In this document: one piece after another, positions 13,701 through 25,700 of the stretch
Position numbering within the stretch: the first letter of the stretch is position 1
Layout of the letters: every line of letters begins with the position of its first letter
Source of the DNA: Bimastos eiseni
Lineage: Eukaryota > Annelida > Clitellata > Crassiclitellata > Lumbricidae
Reading direction: 5' to 3'
Assembly (NCBI GenBank): GCA_959347315.1
Contig: OY365810.1
Span: 27,108,585-27,172,584 of the forward strand
Length of the DNA: 64,000 bases
Notes under the pieces: generated by a model
Database searches by the model: none
What the model saw: the letters and a program-made list of their open reading frames with translations, nothing else
What the model was told of the DNA's origin: nothing
Translations under genes and position numbers: made by a program

Positions 13701-16700
13701 TCTCTTTGCAGTCTATGGGGTCATTGGTCAATTTTAGATGGAAAGCACCTTCTTGTTGATAACGGGATGGATGTAAAGGTTCGTGAGGGTCGTAGTTTCG
13801 AAATTTCGTGGTGTCGTTCTACCCACCCAGATGTAGATGTCACACTGGAGAGGAAATACCAAAAGCGAGGCCAAACGCTGCCAACAAAGCCTGTTTCATA
13901 TGACCCACGACTTGGCTTTGTAATCAGCCGTGCAAGCCGTTATTTTGAGGGCTCATTCATCTGCAAGGCATTTTATAAAAATGTATCTGATAAAAAAGAA
14001 ATACGGCTTCAATTTTATGGTAATTGCAATAGGTGTTGCTATTTGTATGTTCTTTTAAGATGTAAGTCTAATCTTTGTTGATATTACTTTATTGCTCCAT
14101 GAGGGCTTCTTTTTCTATTAGACTAGTCCTGCTTTAGTCTTAGTAGTAGTAATAGTAAAAAGGTGATTCAGATGACACTGTGGAAAAGGGTATGTCCATG
14201 TTCATGAATTAAATAAAACTGCATAACATTCATATGAAAGTTCGACATGTCTTGATCTGTGTTTTGAATGTTCTTGATCTGTAATTTGAACTAGAGAAGA
14301 GATGGCACGTTCTTCATTTGGTAAGGAAAACAGAGACAAAGCAGTTGCCAATCCTCATTAAAGTCTTTGGCACACCGAATGTGTAATTTAAATTTGCATA
14401 GCTGCAGTAACCTGCCTTCTTCTTTTGCTGACCTTTATATTTTCTAACCTGTTAGGCAACTCAAGGCAAGTTTTTGACTCGATATGCGTAACAGGGTGTT
14501 AATCCTAATTTGGTCCAATTTGTTATAACCAGGGAACTGTCACATCTCTGAATTGTCTGCTGCCAAGGCTCTTTATAACAGATTCATTCATTCATTACAA
14601 GAATTTATTTTCATAATTATAATAATAATATCAACTAAAGTTTAGGGATGTTAAACAATAACTGGAATTCCGGTTATCGGTTTTGAAAACGGTAACCGGT
14701 TTCTGTCATTTGCAAGACGGCATTCAAATTTTTAAATTTTTGTTCACCTTATTGTTTATCTCACCTATCCCGGATTAATTCCCATAGGAAAATGCTCAAG
14801 TAGGTTGATTCACTTCAAAGGTACAGACGCGGCTAAGCGAAATATTTCCCATCCGCATCTTCCAACTGGGTAATTAATAGCTAATAAATGGCCCTTTTGT
14901 CGAGTCAAGTGGAAACGTGAGCTAGGGGAAAGCTAACCTGAGCCGACGAATATGGCAGCACCCACTTAAACACATTTTCCGTATCGAGTGTTGACGCTGC
15001 ATTGCTATACAGAATACATGAAATAATGTGCAGAGTTGTGTTATATTGTAATTTACAATATTTTTCTAAGAACACCTATAAAAACCAGTAACCAGTTTAA
15101 AACCGGTTTTTTAAAGCCAGTAATTGGTTTGGCCCAAAAACCGGTATTAACAACCCTATTACAGTTGTGATGTAATCTAATGCTACTGTGTAGAGTAGCT
15201 CTCAGAAGCATTCAGCGTTAGTAACAAGATTAGAAATTTGTCTGAGCTTATAACTCAAGCTGTGAGCTCGCAGTATTCCCGAGATGTGTTTGATAACGTG
15301 CAGCTGTAATGATGATGAGTGAATTTTACGTTGCATTGACAGCTGCTACTAAAAAAATACCAAAAGTCCAGCTATCTTCGGATCACCAAGGCGGACATAC
15401 GCTGACGAGAGAAACTGTTGCATTTATATGCAATGCAACGTTCTATCCTTCTGCAGGAATATCATTGAAGTGGTATTACCCACTTCAAAATGAGGTAAAT
15501 TTTTGGTTCATTTGCACATGTTGACATCTTGCACAGTTTGTTGACGTGGACGCTCTCCCTGAAATAATTGCACTTTCTGTCAGGATAAGGAGATAGAATA
15601 TCAAGCAAACTTGCCAAAGTTGAAACTGGGCAAGCAGGCCTGTATTGAATCGAGAACCATGCAGAGTATCTGTATCAAGCATATCTGTTGTCAGAGGCAA
15701 AGCATTTAAATAGGCAAAGTATTCAAGCAGAAGTCCATCCCAACATGATAATAATTATAATGATAATGATTATAATCTTCATTTATTAATTTCATATTGA
15801 CACACCATATGATCATGATTATTAGTATGGTATGAACGGATGATCGCTACTGCCTGGTTGTTGGCAAATGGAAGGACTGGTAGTAAACCGTTGCAGGAAT
15901 CGATCTTGCTTCATGCTGATGTTTACGCCAGTGTGTTGTCCATTACTCGGGCTCCATGAATAGCCTGTCTCTATGATGTAGTAAAGTTAGAGAGAAAAAG
16001 TCAAAGGACCTGGGTCATTGGGGACTACATTTTGTGTTTTGTTTAAAGCACTTTGTTCAGGTTAGGGAGTAACAAGAAATCACCTTAGCTGAATATCCAG
16101 TTTTTAGCACTATTCGCCTAGGCAAATACTATGCATGCAAATAATTGCATATCTATCTCCGGACATCAGTGTTTCTTATTGTCTCTAAACGAACTAAGTT
16201 TTAAGTTGTAATTTAAAATCTTTAGCAATTAGCTCCTTGAGTGGTACTATTCAATTATTTTACAATAGTTTTGTTGGACAATAATGATTTCTTATTATAT
16301 TGGAACAAGTGGTTTGTCTTTCTTACCTGAATCCGAGTATTTCAATGTACCGGTACATTGAAATACTCGGATTCAGCACTTGTTGGAAAATGTCTACCCG
16401 ATTATTCCCTATTTTCAATGTATGAAATTCTTTTTCAGAGTTCAGATCGAATTGAAGACAGTGACCGAGTGGCATATTTTCACTATGGCACTGTAACTGC
16501 GAAATTGATTGTTCATAACTTCACAATGGATGATTCTGGATCTTACGTCTGTGTCGTAACGGATCATGATGACAAGACGGGATCAGCTCAGATCAACATG
16601 ACAGCTTTTGGTATAAAGTATTTTCATATATCATGATTGTAAGACACCGTCCAAACCATCCTGAACGTTTTGCACTGCACAATTTCAGTGTTAGTGTTCC

Positions 16701-19700
16701 TGTTGCTTCTTAATTAAATAAGTTTAATTTTTAACCTCGGTTTGCCGTGTTTAAATTTTAGTGCATTATGGTATATTGAATGATTACTTTGATATTTTCG
16801 AAGACATTCGAAAATGAGAAAATTATTTTTATAATGTGCTGTTGTAGAGAAGACATTTGTCTATTTGTCAACAACATCACCAGTTGTCGAGGTGCAGGTG
16901 AATAAGAGGGATTTTATTCTGTCTGTGGATGTCACTGCTTATCCTCCTCCAAAGCTGCAGTGGTTTAGGGATGATAAGGAGATCAGACTCTTGCCTAACA
17001 GGTAATATTTCTTTTATGCAAGAGTTCTTTATACAAAGGAAGTTATATAGTGTTTTGTTTTGTGTATTTGTAAGGTTATTTTATTTCAATCAAATGTATT
17101 ATTTTTTATGTTCTATGAGTAACAATCAATAATGTGTCATGTGACATATTGATGAGCTAACAAGGGCATGATCTCTTGAAGAGAAGAAGTCTCAATTAAA
17201 CATTACAGCACAATCAATGTAGTCTTGGATTATGCCTCCTTCCTGGACAACCCTGATTGAAGGGCAGGTTAAGATCAGCATCATTCAGTGCATGTAGCCA
17301 TATATATAAAAATTCTGCAATGCAAGGTCAAAGTGCTTGAATTTTGGTGGCTATACAATGCAAGATAAACATTCTAAAATGTGTGACACCATTGCGCAGT
17401 GTTCCAGCAATTCTATGTGTACTTATATTGTTGGGTATGATATAATGTGTATATTGTGTAATTATACATGTATTAGATAATAATATATTGTATGTCCATT
17501 ATATTATATCAAAAGGGTGCTAGCTTTCAATAAATATATATATAGGTTATATTAATTAATTTATTCATTTGTGTATTTATATTGTGTCCCTTCAAGGAAA
17601 CTAGTCAGAGGCGCTGCCAACTCCAACACACCAAAAAAGAACAGTTTTAAGTTTTGTGAGGAGAGTTCCATTTGGCATCTCATGGTGAAGACACAGCTCT
17701 AGTGGAAGACCAAATTCCAGGTCACTGGGCCTACCACAGAAAAAGCTACTGATATAGCAAAGACACTATGCCCTTCTTTATCAATGCTAAAAAACACAAG
17801 TTCTAATTCCTCATGACTTAAAACTGGTGAAGCTCTTATTACAGTTGATTAAGCTTCAAGGTAATTATTATCTTATTGTATGAATACTCGTAAATCTAAA
17901 GTCTTTTTAAAATTGTTTTCCAGTTACTCATGCCTCATTCTTTGGCCAGCTGGAAAGTATTACAGACAGCTTTTTGGTATGCTACTACAATCAATCTCAG
18001 GTGCCAACAGTGAAATGAATTTGAATGAGATAACACAATGATGTGTTTATTTGTTTCTTTTAGCAAAGACAGGTTCGGTGGCATGAACGAGCGACAGCTG
18101 GTAATGAATGGCGTACAACCTTCAGATGCTGGTGTCTATACTTTGAAAGCTGAGAACAAGGATGCCATGAGCTCACTGAATGTCACACTTATCGTTAATT
18201 GCAAGTTATTCTTTGATTTTTATAATGATTTAATCCAATGATGTCCACTTTCATTATTTAGTCTTTTTATTCAAGCTCAGTTCTATGTTAGTCTTCAATG
18301 ATAATATCACTGAATAAATTTGCGAATTCAACTAAATTATAGTTGAATTCGCTGATTTATTGTAGAGCTTGCATTTAATATGATTGCATATAATATACCC
18401 CTCCCCATCACATTTAGGATTTCTGCACTGCCTTTGCAGTGTTGCACCTACTTACCTTCAGGAGCTTTGCTGTCCTGTTGCCGCTAATAGAAGTGCTGGC
18501 AAGGCGCTACGTTCTGCCTTGTAGGGTCTTCTTGTCCCTTCCTTTCAGACATTTATGATACAGTATCCTGTTTTTTCCGTTGTGGACCCACAGCTTGGAA
18601 TGGGCTCCCATTGGATCTTGCCTAGATCTGTCTACTTCAGTCTAGGTTTAACTTGCACTGGGAATGCCTCTGAGTAGGTTTCATGAAGAGGTGCTATGTG
18701 AAGTTTCCTCAATATCCTGATAAGGTTCCACTGTGCTTGATGTCTGACAAATCGGCTTGTGCACCTGAAATGCAGACTATCATGAATGAACAAGTTGCAG
18801 GTATTGATGTTTTTTAATCGGCAAAACTCGATGAAGATGGAATTCGTGTGTCTGGATAAAGGACAGGCATGAGAAGGATTGATAGGAGGAGGGCAACATT
18901 GCCAGCATTTCCAGGTGGAAGGCACAATGTATCCTGCAGAACCTTGGATCACTTCTGGATGTTGACCCCCCTCCATGGAGGAATTCGTTAGCTCCTTCTG
19001 CGAGTTCTGCTTTTCACTAGCGCCATGAGATAAAAGTCATGGCGAAATTTGTTTGATGTTTTTGCAACTCTTGTTCGCTCTTTAATTCTGACGTGCCTGG
19101 ATTATTGTAATTGTCTCTGCAACATGCCAAAATACTTCTTTATGGAACAGCGACAGTCCTTAACTGCATCACCTGAATCATCACTGAATTCTTGCATATT
19201 TGTGCTATATGTGAGAGACACTGCTCCAACTATCAATGATGGAAGATCTTCTGAATCGGATGGACTTCAATGGCCTGCATCAGCAAGCTTTATTTCCCAT
19301 AAGGCTTTAGTCGGATTTGTTTGAAAATCAGACATAATTATATCTATGTCGTCCTATGTCAGATGTAGTTTCAAGGTAATGGCGTTTTTCTAATATTTAT
19401 TTGTTTCAGATGAACCATCTGTTACGATACTTGCTCCAGTCACCAATCTGTATTTGGCAAACAGCAATTACAGCCTTGACTGTCATTCCAATGGCTTTCC
19501 TGGACCAGAAATCAAATGGATGTGGCAGAGATGTCATGATGTTACATGTGTTTTGGAAGACAACAAGTGGCAGCCAGTGGAGCAATCCAAAAATGGTCCT
19601 TGGGTAATAACTATAACGAGTCTGTAATCTCTGTTTTGAGTGGCTGGAGTTTTGTTGAATATACTGCATCTCTGTCTGTGTGTCTGTCTTGCACCTGTCT

Positions 19701-22700
19701 GTCTCTCTCTACTGTCTTCTTGTGTCTCTGCTATCTTTCTTCTTTCATCACTCTTCCTGTCTCTTCTCTATACCCAACTCTCTTCATCTTATCTTATTTA
19801 CAAACTATTACATTGCTTTACAGGACTGTATTGTATACAGTGTTTGTGGATAACTTTTCTCAAATTATTATGTAACTAATAAAACACAAAGTTGCATTAT
19901 GTTGTTTTGTTGATGATAGGTACTTCTCAGAGGGCAGAACTCTAGGTTGACAGCAACTGCCAAGGATTCTGGTTGGTTCAAATGTGTCGCCTCCAACAAA
20001 ATTGGCAGTAATTCAGACAAAAGCCAGTTCCGTGTAACAGGTCAGTTTTTATATGGATTCTCTCCAAAGCATGTACACTGTACACTTGTACAGGTATGTA
20101 CCAGTATGTATTTGCATGTATATGTAACAGTCTGCTAGGCAAGATTCTATGGAAGCAGGTAGTGTTTATACATTGAGAATTTTCATCTCAATGCATGTAA
20201 TGTCCTTCTCCAGTCAACTCTATCAAATGCTTTTGTGTAATCCAATAAACATGTATATGTTACAGGCAATCTGTGAAACCAGGGATTTTTTAAATGCCTA
20301 GGCAAGCTGTAAAACCCTAATTCTACAATAACCAAAACCCTACAATAACACTAACCCTATACTAACCCTAAATAGGGGATTTTACAAATTGCATAAAAGC
20401 AGGCATTTTACAAAATGCCTGGCTTCTTACATGGTTTCACCCATTGCCTGTGACATGTGTGCATCCTGACCATTGTGGCTACTCCTGTCTGTTAGCACTT
20501 TTAGTGTTCCTATTATGTCCTTAGTCTGAACCCAAATTGATTACCATAACAGACTGAAGCCTGTTGCTACTCCAAACACAAGTTGCCTCCAGAGTGATTG
20601 CTCTTCATTGGTTCTTGCTTGGTTCACCAATTTCGTTTTTATGTATATACAATTTAAAAAAATGAAATTTCATAACATTAATCAAACAATAAATGATTTC
20701 TACAAATTTATCACATATTTTTCCTTACCAATACTGAGTCCAACTGATTCACCTGCACCAATCATTATATTGTTCAGTAAACTGTTTATTATCATTTTTA
20801 TTGCTGCCCTAATTTGAAGACGTTTCCGTTTTCGCTCTGGTTACAATTTGACACTTGTGTGAATTAATAGATGATTAGTGCTCCATAATTATTCATAATT
20901 ATCATGTTGATAACATTAATATCGGTAATGATGATGATGATAATGTGATCTGAACTGACTGTTTAATTTTTCCTTTTGTACCAGACATTCAGTTTCAAGG
21001 ACCTCAGAGACTTGCACATAATTGCACTTAGGGCACATCCATGTATTACGTACGTACGCATAAAATCGGATTTTCGAACCCCCTACCGCCTGTTGCACCA
21101 CGTACATTTTGTGGACCCCTCCCTACATGCATACGTACATCTGAGCTCTACAGCCTCTCATTGCATATGCTAGATGGCTAAAGACATCTATAAGACATTG
21201 ATTTTACCACAGGCTATTTGTTTTTGTTAAGCATCATATTTAACAGGTAATATTTGTTAACTGTTATGAAGAAATAAAACACTAAAAATACTTGCATTTA
21301 AAAGTTTTAATGCTACATATAATTGATTAAGCAGGAATATAGTCTCTGATTGGGTTTACAGTGTTGATTTCAATATTCTGTATGTGTACACCATAATTAG
21401 ACAATTATATTTGCGTACATACATATTTTCGGGACCCCTCCCCCAGCCATATGCACCCATTCACACAACCGCCGAAATTTGAAACCCCTCCCCTCGCTGC
21501 ATATGTAATATGTGGACGGCCCCTTATGTTTTATTCATAATTCACAGGAATTTTGGAATATTATGAATATTATTTAACTTTATGCACTTTTGTGTGATTA
21601 TGTAACTCCTTTTTAGTATATGTGCATCTTTTTATGAGCTCTTCTCCTTCTGGTTCTGTGCCACTTTATATAGGTTTAAATATCTCATATTGCCACTCCC
21701 TTTGAGCCTCTTCTACGATCTTTCTATATCCATCTGTCATTGTCCAATCCTGCATCATCTGTCTTGGTCTTCCTCCTGTTTGCTGTCACTCAATTTCTCC
21801 TTCGACGACTAGTTTCTTAGCGGTGAGTCTCATCTCGGCGTCTGCCCAATCCATTTCCTTCGTCTCTCTCTGTGTGTATCAAGATTCTTCCCTCTCCAAT
21901 CCTTCCATGACTTCTTAATTTGTTTTATGCTCTTCACAGCTGATTTTCTCCATTCTTTTCCAGGTCCAAATTTCAACAGTCTCCAGTCTTCTGATGTCTA
22001 CTTTTCAGATCTAAGGAAGTGCTGCATTTGCTGAAAATGTCAATGAAAGCAGCTATGGTCCTTTGTTAAAATTAGATTTTGTTTCTGAAAGCAAAAACTG
22101 TTAAATTTGTTGTGAAATTTAGTTTCTGGTTACATAAAATTCAAAATGTTTTTATAACAAATGACTATAAGGCTTTCATTGACGTTTTCTGCAAATGCTG
22201 CACCTTTTTAGAACTGAAAAGAAGATATCTAATGATTAATTTTTGTTTCTATGGTGTGTTTGTAGATGTAAAAGATGGCTTTGGAATTCAGCCAAACAAT
22301 CTGAGTCCTGTTATTGAAGGTGAAAACATCAGCATATCTTGCTTGATCAGTCGATTCCATTCTGACTTAACTGAACTCTACTGGATCGATGAAGATTCAC
22401 TGACACCCAAAAACATCTCTGACGACCTGTGGGATGATCAACACTCAGAGAATCAGCTGAATAAAACTTTCCAGTATACTGTCGTCAACTTCGAGTAGGT
22501 TTGACCTATAAGTCTGTAAACGGTACAGTTACAAAATATTGTTTTTACGGTTTTCTAAAGGATTTGTTGACTTATTTTTTTTAAAAATGATTTGTTGACT
22601 TAAACTAATATTTTTTATTGTTTTCAAAATTATTGTTGAATGATTTTGAAAATGTCTTTTTTCAGGGATGAATATCATGTAGTCAGTAAGTTGTCTTTTG

Positions 22701-25700
22701 CAAGTGTTCGGACCACAGACAGCGGCTCTTACACCTGTGTTGCTCGTGATCTGAAGGGAGCTCAGCAAAATCAGACATGGATGCTGACTGTTAAACGTAA
22801 GTTTTTCAAATGTTTTTTTTAGGGCTGCGAAAATTACCGATTAATTAATCGATTAATCATCGATTTATATTAATGATAAATGTTTTTTAAGGATTGTTTG
22901 GTTCGATTTTTTTTACCCATCACTAACATATATCGAAAGTCTGGAAGCAACAATAAAAACAGTAAACAGCGGCGGATAGTAATCGAGGTATTAAATATAA
23001 ACATATATCAGGTTGATTACATGAACATTTTGGATTTAAATTATTGGATAATGGAATTTTAATTGAAATGTCATTAATTTGTCGGACAAATGTTAACTAT
23101 AGTTTTTATTATTTAATCAAAATAAACTATTGATTAATCATTAATTTTTCAAAAGTTAACTATCAAAATTAAATTAATCATTGTCAGTCTTAGTTTTTAC
23201 GACTTTTTTTCTGATGATGGGTCCTGATTGCCTCAAAGTTTTTCCCTATCCTTGTTACCTGCATTAGTTCTTATGTGCCTCGGTGCATGCAGATCCGGGT
23301 TTGCATCCCGATGTTAGCTTATTTCAGAGAGTTTATTCTCGGGCTAGCTCAGTACATCCGTGCGAATGGCATGGCACCTATTTAGTGGGAGTGAAGGATC
23401 CTGGCTGATTAATTCATTGAAATATGAGTATGGTCAAGGCCATGCAGTTGGTATTAAAAGGTATATCTTTATATCTATCCTAGCAAGAGACATCTCATTG
23501 ATGCAAGTCTACCAAGAATGTAGGACTCTGATGTGATTACAAATATCAGACTTCTAAACTCAGACACAAACTTAACCTTTAGATCTTTAATAAGCTTACG
23601 TATAATTTTAACGAATCTTACCTATCAGCTAACCCTTGAAGGGCTGCCACAAGCTTACCACCTAACCCCGATATCAACATTGAGCACATATTACCTATTG
23701 AATCTAGCACTGACCTTGTCCAAATTGTGTTCATGTTATTTTTACCTTAGCTGTGTCCTCAACACTATGTGCCAGACTTGCTGAACATTAACCTTTAAAA
23801 GCATTCTAGTATTTAATCCAGTGTGTATCTAGGAATGGTGTAGCCAAGCGAGACTTGTGCATTCCATTGATGCCTAATGATAATAATAAGCGATAGAACA
23901 CTGAAGATTAACTTCCTATTTATCTCAGTGTAAACCAAAAAGAGACTTATGGTTTCTATGTTTTTTTGCTAACTGGTCCTCTCATTTACAGGTTATGAAG
24001 AATTTTAAATTAAGCAAATTCATGGATTATGCAACTTAAATCTCTGAATTATGATTGTAAATGTAATTATATGATAAAGATTGCTCTAACTTCTTATCAA
24101 CGACATGAAATCCACTTAATCAGGATGACTTGTCTAGCCCACATCAAGGAGCTTTACTTTCCCATTCTAGTCAACAATGGTTGCACTTATTGATCCATTG
24201 GGACTTGATGATCCCACGATGCCTTATGACAGTGCTGGGACTTTGCACTTTCTCGTGCATTGGATCAGCTTTCTGGAACAATTTTCCAGTAGAAATTTTG
24301 AAGCTAAAGTCAGATACATTTTGAAGCTATCTGAAGTCAGATGTATTTTAAGCCGTCTTCAGTCAGATTCATTTTCAAGCTATCTGACAACAGATGTATT
24401 TTAAGCCGTCTTGAGTCAGATTCATTTTCAAGCTATTTGAAGTCAGATGTATTTTAAGCCGTCTTGAGTCGGATTCATTTTCAAGCTATCTGACGACAGA
24501 TGTATTTTAAGCCGTCTTGAGTCGGATTCATTTTCAAGCTATCGTACTAGATGAGTAGACAGAATTTGAAATCTAATCATCTTTTGTTCGCATTTGATGG
24601 GTTACTATTTAAAATTTGTGTTGGCCCCTACCGTAGTGGCTTATTTTCATCTGGAAAATGGGGTTTGTGTTCCTTCCCTCTACTGAACTGGCTGATGCTC
24701 ACCTGCTTACAGAATTCATGTTAAGTCCCTTGCATGGTGTGTAGCAGTGTGACACACTTGTGCAACACACTGACGTGATACACTGACGTTTCCCTTCTAT
24801 TATGTTATTGATGAGAGCTGTCTGCTGTTTCTAGCTATGCCGACTCTGAGTTCACTGTGGAAAACTACAGATGTTCTGCCAACTGAACTTGTTCTAGAAA
24901 CGGATGAAGTGATAAATGAGTCAACTGCATCAGCAGTTTTGCTGGGGCATCGTAACATCATCATTGTCATCTCAGTCTGTCTGGTCCTGGTCGTCTTCGG
25001 CTTTCTTGCCGCCGTTCTTTGTCTCTGTAGACGACCAAGATATAGCAAGGTATCCTATACTCAGTCCATTTCAGAATATGGTAATATTGCATGCAAATGG
25101 TTTACTGACACCTGGTGATGCAAATAATGTTACTCTTGTTGACATCTGTACTATGAATAAGGGTCATGACTGAAATTTGCTTCAGCTGATGATATGCTTG
25201 GTTTGACATATGCTTTTTGGCTAACTTCCTCATGTGAACTGCCAAAGATGGATAAATGTGTGGTAGGAAACATGAGATCTCTGCTGCAGGACTTGGCAGT
25301 GGAAGGAGCTGAATTAGACTTTGCAGAAATTAAGTACAAAGTACAGAACGGCAAAGAATGGTGTTGTATTCGTGGAGTTGCCTGAGGTCGTGCATGAAAT
25401 ACAAGACTTAAAAACAGAATTTATTGACAACTTGTTGAGAAAGGCGATTGTTAGTGACCCCATACATTTATTGATTTCCCCTACAGAAGAGGGGGACGAG
25501 ATTAAACACTAACCATCAGTTGAAGAGGATGTGTGGGATGAGAGTAGAATTCTCTTTTAATTAAGTTCAGATCAATGTTCCTGTTTCTGTGCAGTCCCCA
25601 GCAGACCAGAGAGCATTATGTTGCATACTCAGGCAGCTTTCTTACATTGTTTGTACATACATTACATTGTTTCTAGCCATCGCTCATTTGATCGCATTTG

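Noticed and set aside
13712..13737. Alternative acceptor at 13,711 for the Ig2 exon
   Set aside because: It brings an in-frame TAG; the acceptor at 13,737 keeps phase.
23265..23320. tRNA gene suggested by GGGTTTGCATCCC
   Set aside because: There is a B-box-like motif only, with no matching A box or cloverleaf.
23533..23784. 83-codon frame in the Ig6-TM intron as the missing Ig7
   Set aside because: It lacks the Ig cysteines, the tryptophan and the DxGxYxC motif, and contains no suitable splice phase.
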